Part shown: positions 16,245 to 25,500 of the stretch, one piece after another
Layout: the number at the start of each line of letters is the position of its first letter
How positions within the stretch are numbered: position 1 is the stretch's first letter
Origin: a virus
Length of the DNA: 43,503 bases
Virus record (IMG/VR): IMGVR_UViG_3300005525_000046
Span: 1-43,503 of that record
Strand: one strand, 5' to 3'
Program-made: the position numbers and the translations under genes
The notes under the pieces: model-generated
Seen by the model: the letters and a program-made list of their open reading frames with translations, nothing else
Databases searched by the model: none
Told to the model about the DNA's origin: nothing

Positions 16245-16871
16245 ATGTGTTCGGCCCCGAAGGTGGACACGTCCGCCCAGGACCAGATGCTCAAGGAAGC
16301 CGCGGAAGCCCGCAAGCGCGAGGAAGAACGGCAGGCGCGCATCCGCACCGGCACGGCCAAGATCGACACGACCTTCGGCGGCTTCGATGACAACTTCTAC
16401 AAGTCCCGGAACGACGCCGTCATGGCGCTCTACAATCCGCAGCTCGCGGAGAAGTTCGGCCTGGCACGCGATGACATGACCTTCGCGCTCGCGCGCGCCG
16501 GCACGCTCAACTCGACCATGGCCGCGGACCGACAGGGCCGGCTCCAGCGAGACCTCGGCGTCCAGCAGGCGCAGCTCTTGTCCAAGGCGGCCGGTGAAGA
16601 GAACACGCTTCGCCAGCGCGTCGGGCAGGAGAAGTCCGCGCTCGTGTCGCAGCTCAACGCCACCGGCGACGCCGACCGCGCGTCGAACGACGCGCTCGCA
16701 CGGACCCAGATCATTTCCACGGACCAGCCGACGTTCACGCCGCTGGGCGACATTTTCGCGGGCGCGTCCGCCGGCATCGGCTCCTACATGCAGGGGCAGA
16801 ACAACGCGGCGATGCTCAACGCTTTCTACGGGAACAGCGCCCGCCGCGGCGCCTCCCGCGTGGTGGGGTGA
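16245..16871 (+). CDS. Helical internal virion protein
   Basis: This 208-residue protein has a long charged N-terminal helix (DQMLKEAAEARKREEERQARIRTGTAKI), then a Gln/Ala/Leu-rich helical body (RQGRLQRDLGVQQAQLLSKAA) and a small hydrophobic glycine-rich segment near the end (DIFAGASAGIGSYMQG). A GGAGG site stands nine bases upstream. Size, helicity and position before a gp14-like gene suggest one of the core or ejected proteins of a T7-like particle. The cysteine after Met is not part of a lipobox. No enzyme motif is visible. Confidence 0.6.
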   Translation: MCSAPKVDTSAQDQMLKEAAEARKREEERQARIRTGTAKIDTTFGGFDDNFYKSRNDAVMALYNPQLAEKFGLARDDMTFALARAGTLNSTMAADRQGRLQRDLGVQQAQLLSKAAGEENTLRQRVGQEKSALVSQLNATGDADRASNDALARTQIISTDQPTFTPLGDIFAGASAGIGSYMQGQNNAAMLNAFYGNSARRGASRVVG

Positions 16872-16877
16872 CGGACC

Positions 16878-17588
16878 ATGTGTGACCCGACTGGAGGCAT
16901 CGGCACGGCGCTCATCATGGGCGGCCTGACCGCGGGCGGGCAGGCCATGAACGCCATGTCCCAGAACGCCCACATCAACGAAGTGAACCGCCAGAACCGG
17001 ATCGCCGCCGACATTTCGCGAAAGGCGCGCGAGGCCGAGATTGCTCGCCAGGCCACGTTCGAGCGCGAGGCGACCCAGCGTTGGGACGAGAGCGTCCAGA
17101 ACCTCGCCCCGGCCCAGCGCGCGGCTGTCCAGGACGCGGCCGAACAGCGCATCATGACGGCCTACGAGCAAAGCCCGCCGCTGCTCCAGGAAGGCATGTA
17201 TCTGTCCGGGCAGGACCAGGCCGCGGCACCGGTCCGCGAGGAAATCGCCTCGCGCACCGCCAAGTTCGCCCAGGACGCGCGCCAGCGCGCCCAGGCGCTC
17301 GCCAAGCTGTCCGCGTTCGGCACGGCCGACACGACGAACCAGATCAATCTCCAGGGCACCAACAACCAGCTTTCGACCATTGGCGGGCTCCGCCGGGGAT
17401 CGCTCGGCGTCGCCCAGACCGAGAGCAACATCCCCGCGGCCGTGGTCCACAAGACCCCGAACCTGCTTGCGGACATCATGACCGGCGTCGGGATGGTGGG
17501 CGGGCGCATGGTCGGCGGCGGCGGGCTGGGTAGCCTGTTCGGCGGCGGTGCGCCGAGCCCCACGATCAGCCCGTTCTCGCTCTATTAA
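16878..17588 (+). CDS. Internal virion protein B-like (T7 gp14 type)
   Basis: The 236 residues begin MCDPTGGIGTALIMGGLTAGGQAMNAM, a short Gly/Ala/Met membrane-active-looking helix, followed by a long amphipathic helical region (about 30-135) rich in Arg, Gln and Ala. A Gly/Met-rich hydrophobic stretch closes the protein (about 196-225, LADIMTGVGMVGGRMVGGGG). This is the usual layout of gp14-like proteins, which are ejected first and form the outer-membrane pore for DNA entry. The assignment rests on the N-terminal pattern and position ahead of the transglycosylase and the giant ejected protein. Confidence 0.65.
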   Translation: MCDPTGGIGTALIMGGLTAGGQAMNAMSQNAHINEVNRQNRIAADISRKAREAEIARQATFEREATQRWDESVQNLAPAQRAAVQDAAEQRIMTAYEQSPPLLQEGMYLSGQDQAAAPVREEIASRTAKFAQDARQRAQALAKLSAFGTADTTNQINLQGTNNQLSTIGGLRRGSLGVAQTESNIPAAVVHKTPNLLADIMTGVGMVGGRMVGGGGLGSLFGGGAPSPTISPFSLY

Positions 17589-17598
17589 GGAGGTCCAG

Positions 17599-18696
17599 GT
17601 GCCGACTGTCAGCTTCCAGGACCCGGGCTTCGCGAGGGGTTTTTCCTCGCTTGCGGAGGCGTTCGCGCCGAGCCCGCAGAACGTCATGCGCGCCGCCCTC
17701 ATGGGTGCCCAGCGGGAGCAGGCCATCGCGCGCGCCGGGGTCTATGACGCCAACGCCGCCCAGACCAATGTCCAGACCGGCGCCCTTCGTTCGCTCCCGG
17801 ACGTCATGGTCAACGTGCTCGGCCCGGAAGCAACACCGCAACAGGTCGCGCGCGCCCGCGCCATGGGCGTCGTGGCGCAGGCTCCCGGCGGTCTCCAGCA
17901 CGGCCCCGGCTTCATGGTCGGCGCCGAGACCTTCGCCAACCCGCAGGCCCGGTCCCCACAGGACTTGTCCACGATCATGACGGCCGCCGGTGTCCAGACC
18001 TACGGTAACACGCCGACGGGCTATCAGGAGGGCATCCAGAGCACCGAGCGCGTGGGTGGCGCCCAGAACGCCAGTCGCGAGCGGATCGCCACCGAGGGCA
18101 ACGTCGCCTGGGAGCGTCAGCGCCAGAACGAAGCCGCGGTTGACGCCCAGACGAAGCGCGCCATTGCCACCGAGGGCAACCAGGCATACCGCGACGTCGA
18201 GGCGGCGAAGCTGGCCCAGCCGGGCGGCGGCTCCACTGGGCGTCCCCGGACGATTGGCTCCGGCGAGCTTCAGCGCATGTCCGAGGTCATGAAGCAGCGC
18301 CTCGCCGCGCGCTTCAATGTCAAGCCGGACAGCGTCGAGGTGGACCAGGAAGTCCAGGCGGCGCTCCGGAGCGAGGCCGCGCGCGTCTATCAGGAGACGG
18401 GCAACGCCGAGGCGGCGGTCGAGGCTGGCCTGGCGGCGATCGCCACCAAGTTCCAGTCCACCGGTTGGTTCTCCCGCAGCGGCAGGGTCATCCGTGACCC
18501 CGCCTATCCGGCCCCGCCGACCACGCTTCCCCCCGCGGGCGCGGCGCCAGCCCAGGCGGCTCGCCCGGCGGCCCCCGCCCCCGCGGCGGCGGCGGCGCCC
18601 CAGGGTGCGACCGCCGGGGAGGGCGCGGTCATCCGCGAGCGCGCCACCGGCAAGCTGTTCGTCATCCGCAACGGTCGGCCGGAGCCCATGGAGTGA
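17599..18696 (+). CDS. Putative internal (ejected) virion protein
   Basis: GTG 17599 was chosen for its AAGGAGG site five bases away; the longer frame overlaps the previous gene. The 365 residues are largely helical, with two similar segments (ERIATEGNVAWERQRQNEAAVDAQ and KRAIATEGNQAYRDVEAAKLAQ, about 155-200). An Ala/Pro linker (about 310-345) precedes a small C-terminal beta motif, GKLFVIRNGRPEPME. It lies where T7-like phages keep gp15. Its stop overlaps the transglycosylase start (GTGA). No catalytic signature is visible; function is inferred from context only. Confidence 0.58.
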   Translation: MPTVSFQDPGFARGFSSLAEAFAPSPQNVMRAALMGAQREQAIARAGVYDANAAQTNVQTGALRSLPDVMVNVLGPEATPQQVARARAMGVVAQAPGGLQHGPGFMVGAETFANPQARSPQDLSTIMTAAGVQTYGNTPTGYQEGIQSTERVGGAQNASRERIATEGNVAWERQRQNEAAVDAQTKRAIATEGNQAYRDVEAAKLAQPGGGSTGRPRTIGSGELQRMSEVMKQRLAARFNVKPDSVEVDQEVQAALRSEAARVYQETGNAEAAVEAGLAAIATKFQSTGWFSRSGRVIRDPAYPAPPTTLPPAGAAPAQAARPAAPAPAAAAAPQGATAGEGAVIRERATGKLFVIRNGRPEPME

Positions 18697-19520
18697 GCGC
18701 GCTCGCGGACATCATCACGCAGGCGGCGACCCGACACGGCGTCGATCCGAGCGCGTTGGCGCGTGTCGCGCAGCTCGAAAGCTCCATGGACCCTCGCGCC
18801 CAGAACCCCAACTCGTCCGCGGGCGGGCTCTTCCAGTTCATCGACCGCACCGCGCGCCAGTATGGGCTCCAGGACCGCAACGACCCTGTCCAGGCGTCGG
18901 ACGCCGCCGCGCGCCTCATGTCGGACAACCAGCGTTTCCTGACCTCGCGCCTCGGTCGCCCGCCGACGCCTGCCGAGCTTTATCTGGCCCACCAGCAGGG
19001 CGCCGGTGGCGCTGCCGCACTTCTGTCCAACCCGAACGCGCCCGCGTCCCAGGTGGTCGGCCCGGATGCTGTCCGCCTCAACGGCGGCCATGACGGCATG
19101 ACGGCGGGTGAGTTCGCCGGGCTTTGGCTTCGTCGCGCCGAGGGTGGACCTCGACCCCCGAGCCAGCGAGGCGCCGGGACCCCGGCCCGCCGGCAGGCGC
19201 CGGCAGGCGGCCAGAACGCCGGGCTCGCGGCGCTCCTGGCTGAGCCGGACACGATGGTCATCCCGGCCGAGGCTCCTGCCCGGCAGGCGCAGGCTACTCC
19301 TGGACAGCGCCAGGCTGGCGCCAGGCCGAACCTTGTCCACAGGACCCCGGCGCCACTTCCTGCCCAGGCCCTCATCACGCCGGACATGATGCTCATGCCC
19401 GAGGCGCCCATGCCCACGTTCGCCGGCTTGTTCGAGACGCCGGAAGCCGCGCCCGAGTTCTTCCAGGCTCCGGCGCCTCCCGCGCCCACACCTGCACGTA
19501 GGCCGCGGGGGAGGGGCTGA
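18693..19520 (+). CDS. Virion-associated lytic transglycosylase (SLT domain)
   Basis: Residues 1-145 form a transglycosylase domain: RVAQLESSMDP with catalytic E29, then SAGGLFQFI and a later PAELYLAHQQGAGGAAALL that matches the SLT motif order. The remaining 130 residues are Pro/Ala-rich and probably disordered. In T7-like phages this activity sits at the N-terminus of gp16 and opens the cell wall for DNA passage; here it is a separate 275-residue protein directly upstream of the giant ejected protein, with overlapping stop and start codons (TGATG). Confidence 0.85.
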   Translation: MSALADIITQAATRHGVDPSALARVAQLESSMDPRAQNPNSSAGGLFQFIDRTARQYGLQDRNDPVQASDAAARLMSDNQRFLTSRLGRPPTPAELYLAHQQGAGGAAALLSNPNAPASQVVGPDAVRLNGGHDGMTAGEFAGLWLRRAEGGPRPPSQRGAGTPARRQAPAGGQNAGLAALLAEPDTMVIPAEAPARQAQATPGQRQAGARPNLVHRTPAPLPAQALITPDMMLMPEAPMPTFAGLFETPEAAPEFFQAPAPPAPTPARRPRGRG

Positions 19521-22500
19521 TGACCGCGCTCCCGGAAGGGTTCGATCTGGTATCCCCCGGCGGCGGCGGCGCCGCCCTGCCCGAGGGTTTCGACCTGGTG
19601 CAGCCCGCGCCCGCGCCCGCTGCGCCTGCGCGCGCGACCGCCGGGTCGGTGGCCGTGCCGGAGGGTTTCGACATCGTGGAGGGCGTGACGGCCCCCCGGT
19701 TCGAGGACCGCAACTTCTTCCAGCGCCACGTCCTGGACCCGCTTGGTCGAGGCAAGAACCAGCAGGTGGACCAGGGGCTCGACGTCGCCGGTTACGCCTC
19801 CGGCGTGCTGACCCGCGAGCAGTTCGTGGACAACTATCTGCGGAACCGCGCCGAGGCGGCGGCCTATCCGACCGACCCCACGATCAGCGGCGGCCAGCGC
19901 CGGATGAAGGAAGCCGGTGATGAAGGTTGGGGCGCCCTCGGCGGCTACATCCTGGAGAACCCCGGCACGACGGCGCGCGTCGGCCTGAACGCCGCCGTGG
20001 AGAGCCTGCCCGCCATGGGCGCCTCGATCCTGGGCGGCGTGGCCGGCGCGAAGGCTGGCGCGGCCCTGGGCGGCGCCGGTGGCGCGCTGGCCGGCCCCGC
20101 GGGCGCGGCTGTGGGCGGCACCGTCGGCGGCGTTACCGGCCTCGTGACGGGCGCTGGCGCCTCGTCGGCGGCCGTGGCCGCAGCGAGCAAGTTCAACGAA
20201 GCGATTGCCGAGACCCTTCAGGCGCGCGGGCTCCCGCTCACGCGCGAGAACATGCTGATGGCGCTGGACGATCCGACGTTCATCGAAGAGGCGCGCACGC
20301 GCGCCCTGCGCTATGGCGTCGCCGTGGGCGCGATCGACGGCCTGAGCATGGGTGTCGCCGGCCGGATCGCGCGTCCCGTTGCCGGAGCCCTCGGCGGCGG
20401 TGTCCGTGGCGGCCTGGCGGGCGTCGGCGCCGAGGGTGTGACCCAGGCGGCGGCCGGCGCGGCGGGCGAAGCGGCCGGCCAGATGGCCGGTGACGGCCGG
20501 ATCACCGACCGCAGCGCCATCGCCCTGGAAGCCATTGCCGAGCTGCCGGGCGCCGCGGTAGAAGTTCCGGGCGCCATGCTGGCGCGCCGAGCGATCCCCG
20601 ATGGAACCCCGCTTCCCGCCCCTGGACCCGTCAGCGCCCCCGTTGCTCCGGTTGCAAGTCCTGCGGGACCGGCTCCGGTCATTCCGCCCGCCGTGGGGGA
20701 CGGGGGAGCGGGAGTTCCGGGACAGCCTGCGCCTGGAAATCCGGGAGCTGGAGCGGGAGTTGTCGAAGTCCCTCCAGGCTTCGTCCTAGTCCCGCCGGAA
20801 GAGGTCCCCCAGCCAGCGGCCCCGGCGCCTACCCCCTCGCCGCCCCCCGCCGAGCCGGTCCCTGCGCCTGTTCCTGCCGAGCCCCCCACGGCGCCTATGC
20901 CCGCGCCGGCACCCGTCGAGCCTCCGGCTCCGGCTCCGGCTCCTATCGAAACACCGGCCGCGCCCGCCCCCACGGCTGCGCGTCGCTCGCGCGTGTCCAC
21001 GCCCGACGGCACGATGGCCCTGGACAGCGAGTTCGAGGTGGTGGACGCGGCCACGCTTCAGGGCGCGACCGGCGAGCTTCAGCCCCGGGACCGCGACACG
21101 CGCGCCTCGTCCCAGGTCCAAATCCAGAGCATCGCCGGCAACCTCAATCCGGACCTCCTGATCGACAGCCCGCAGTCCGACCGCGGCGCGCCGATCGTGG
21201 ACGACACGGGGACGGTGCTCTCCGGCAACGGCCGTGTGGCCGCGCTGGCGCTCGCCCGGCAGTCCAACCCGGCCGGCTACGACGCCTATCTGAAGCGGCT
21301 CCAGGCCGAGGGTTTCGACACGACGGGCGTCCAGGCGCCGGTCCTGGTGCGCCGGGTGCGGGGCCTGACCCCCGAGCAGAAGCGCGAGTTCGTGGTCAAG
21401 TCGAACACCGACGACAAGCTCGCGATGTCGCCGTCCGAACAGGCGCGTGTGGACCGGGACCTCATCACGCCCGAGACCCTGGGTGCGCTCCAGACCGACG
21501 TCGAGGGTGGCGTCCAGGCGGCGGCGAACACGGCGTTCGTCCGGGGCGTCATCGGTCGGATGGCCCCCGCGCAACAGGCGGCGTTCGTCGGCGCCGACGG
21601 GCGCCTCACGCCGGCGGGTGCCCGTCGCATCGAGGCGGCGATCTTCGCGCGGGCATACGACGACGTGGACCTGACGAACAAGCTGATCGAGGACGAAGAG
21701 GGCGGCGGCGTCCGGAACGCGCTGCTCGGTGCCGCGCCGGCCTGGGCTCAGATGCGCGCGCAGGCCGATCCCGCCTTCGACATCACCGCGGACCTCGTAG
21801 CGGCCGTCAACGCCATCGGCAACATGCGCCGGCAGGGCTTGAAGCCGGCCCAGTTCCTCAAGCAGCAGGACGCTTTCAACCCGCTGTCCGCGAACGCCAA
21901 GGCCCTGGTCGCGGCGTTCTACAACCAGTCGCTCACCCGCGCGGCGGGGTGGCGCGAGGCGCGCGACTTCATCAAGGACTACACCGCCGAGGTAGGGCGC
22001 CAGGCGAACGCCGTGGGCGATATGTTCGGCGCGAAGCCGAGCGCGGCCAACATCCTCTCCAACCTCATGGACAAGCGGAACAACGCCAGCCAGGGGACCC
22101 TGGGCTTCGGTCCCGAGGGTGGGAACATCGCGGCGTCGCCTCCGATGCTGGACAGGGCCGAGGTCGCGGACACCAGCCCGACCCGTGCGCGCACCGAGCG
22201 CGTGGACACGGACACGGACGCTGAGCTGGACACGGACACGGACTTGTTCGGTGAACCCACTGAACAAGCCCCGGACACGCGCGAGGACAGGGTTCCTCGT
22301 GGGGGGCTCGCACCGACGTTCCGGGACTACGCGACCAGCACCAAGCTCTCGATCCGCGAGACGGCGTTCCGGGACGCGGGGCTCGATCCGAACGACGCGA
22401 TCAACCTGCCGCCGGCCCAACAGTTTCAGGTTCTCCGCAAGATGCTGATCCAGAAGTTCGGCTTCCGGGCGGTGTCCGACGTCGGCAAGGGCGGCAAGGC

Positions 22501-25500
22501 GAACATCCGCGACGCGCTGGATGGGATGCTCGACGCCTACCACAACATCCAGATGATGAACCACGCCCTGGGCCTGCCGCTGAATGCTTCAGGGCTGGAC
22601 GGAACGCTGGCGCTCACCTTCGCAGGGTCCAAGAGGACCAACTACTTCGGCCTCTACTCCCCCGACCAGCGAGCCATCGAAATCGGGACCAACATGCCCG
22701 GGCGCTCGAACGCTTTCGCGCATGAGTGGATGCACGCGCTCGATCACTGGCTCGTGGACAAGCTCCACAAGGACCCGGCCGCCCAGAACATGCTGCTCTC
22801 GGAGGCGACCCGGAAGCTGGGGCTCGACCCCGGCCTGAATGTGACGACCACCGGGCCGGAGGCGGCCTTTGTCCAGGTCATGAACGCGCTGTTCTTCGAC
22901 CAGGCGAAGCTGGCGCATCGCGTGCTCCAGCTCCAGGTCGAGGCGTCCAACGTCCACCCCCTGACCCAGACCCCGACGGCCAAGGCGCTCGCCGCCCAGG
23001 CCGAGCTGGACGCGATCACCAAGGGCGCCGGGGACGCCCGGGATGTGGGCTCCGAATACCGCACCAAGGCGGCGGCGTTCGGGGACCCGCGCTACTGGGC
23101 CAACCCTGCCGAAATGATCGCGCGCGCGTTCGAGGCGTATGTCGCGATGAAGGTCGAGGCGGCGGGGGGCACGAACGAGTTCATCACCAAGCCGGATGTG
23201 GCCTATCTGGACATGGCGGACCGGCGGCTTCGGGACACGTTCCCGAAGGACCAGGAGCGCATGGCGATCTTCGGCGCCTTCGACAACCTGATTGCTGAGC
23301 TTCAGGGCGTCATGATCTTCGGCGCGGACCCGGTCGCGGGCAAGCCGGTGGAGACCGACGTCCTCGATCCGCAGCACTGGAACAAGATGGCGCTCCAGCA
23401 GGGCGAGCCGGGGCTTCTGGCCGACGTGAAGGCTGAGCTGGGCCGGATCAGGAACACCGCCGTCCAGGTCGCCAAGGGCAACGTCGGGACCACGCTGTCC
23501 ACCCTTGGGGTCGGCATCCGGGACCGCGCCGGCCTGAAGGACGCCCCGGGCAACCCGAGGCACCCGATCCTGACCCGCGTGGCCGATACCGGCCGCGGCA
23601 TCTTCTACTCGATGCGCGGTGTGATGAAGGCCATGGTCCTGCGGAACAAGGGCAAGGGCGACGCCTATCTCCAGGCCGTGGTGGACAGTGTTGCGACGGA
23701 CCCAGGCACGGGGCGCCAGGTTGGGGAGACGTTCGAGGGGGCGGTGAAGCGCGAGCTGATGCAGGCGTCCAACCAGATCGCCAGCGCCATGAAGATGAAC
23801 GGCTTCGGGGAGCGCCTGACGGCGGCCCAGAGCGACCGGGTCCGCGGGATCATGCTCGGTGAGCAACCGGCGGCGGCGACCCAGGAAGAGAAGAACCTGG
23901 CCGGCGCCCTGCGCCGCCTGCTCAACAAGGCGTGGGTGGACAGCCGCGCCGCGGGCATCGAAATCGGCTATGTCCGGGACACCGCCTACCTTCAGCGCAT
24001 CCTGAACGAGGCGGCCGTCTTCGACGACCCGGCCAAGTTCCAGGCCCAGGCCGACAAGGTCTATGCGATCCTGTTCGACAAGGACGTGGGCACGCAGGAC
24101 GTCGATCCGAAGGCGTTGAACGACAAGATCAAGAACATCAAGAGCTTCGCCCCGGACAGGCTCCGCGACCCCGACATCCAGGACGCGATGAAGGACATCC
24201 GTCGCATGGCCCGGGAGCTGAAGAACCTCAAGGACGCGAAGAAGCCCGACCCCCAGGCCATCGCGACCAAGTCCCAGGAGCTTCAGGCCCGCATCGACGA
24301 GCTGGCCGTCCTGATCCGGCCGGTGTGGTCGGAGGTCGCGGCGACGAAGTGGCGGGAGAACATCCTGCTCGGCAACCCCATCACCTTCGCGACCAAGGGT
24401 CCCGACGGCAACTTCACCAAGGAGCGCACCCTGCCGCCCGAGGCGGACCGGCTGCTGGAAGACTTCTACATCAAGGACCCGGTGGAGGCGTCGGCGCACT
24501 ACATGCACCAGAGCGCCCGCAAGCGCGAGTATGTCCGCCGGTTCGGCGCCCCCATGGCCTCCGGCGCCAACTCGGACCTGGACGCGGTCCTGCGCCAGAG
24601 GGGCGTCCAGGACGCCATCGCCCAGAATTACCGGCGCTACGACCCCGGCACGCCGAAGGGGCGCATCCGGGTGATCCAGGAGCTTACCAACCCCGCCGAG
24701 CACAACCGGCTGGAAATGACGTTGAAGGAAGCGATGCGGTCGGGCGCCAACCCCGAGGACATCCGCGAAATCCGCGCGATGATCGAGCGCATCACCGGCA
24801 ACATGACCAGCGTGGACCACTCGTCCCTGCGCCGGCTGTCCACGGCGATCTATGTCGGCGGGACGCTGGCCCTGCTCCCGCGCACGATCTGGACGTCCTT
24901 CTCGGAGCCGCTGACGGTGTTCCTCCGGACGGGCTCGCCGCGGGCGGCGCTCACCACGATGGTCTCCTATGTGGGCGAAATGTTCCGGACGGCGAAGACG
25001 GTCCAGGAGCGCGCGGCTCTCGCCCGCGCGCTGGGCGTCGTCACCACGCCGCTCGCGGAGGGTATCATCCAGCACCAGATGGCCGGCATGTATGGGGACA
25101 GCATCCAGTCCCAGCGCCTCCTGGCGAGCTTCTTCATGCGGACGGGCCTGACCCACCTGACCAACGCGCAGCGCCGCGCCGCGCTGGCGGGCGGCTTCCT
25201 GTGGCTCCGCGAGCTGGCGGTCATGGTGAAGAGCCCCAAGGAAAAGGGCGGCCTCTCCGGCTCGATCCGCGCCGAGCGCGCCCGCGCCGAGTTCCGGGAG
25301 CTTGGCATCGAAGACAGCGACATGAACGCCTTCGTGGATTGGCTGCTCCAGAAGGACACGCCGCCGTCCCTGGACGAGCTGGACAGCAAGGCGGGCCGGC
25401 TCTTCACGGTCGCGGCCAACCGCTTCGTGGACGAGACGATCCAGAACCCCGGCCGCGTGGACAAGCCGATCTATGCGACGAGCACCTGGGGCCGCCTGGT

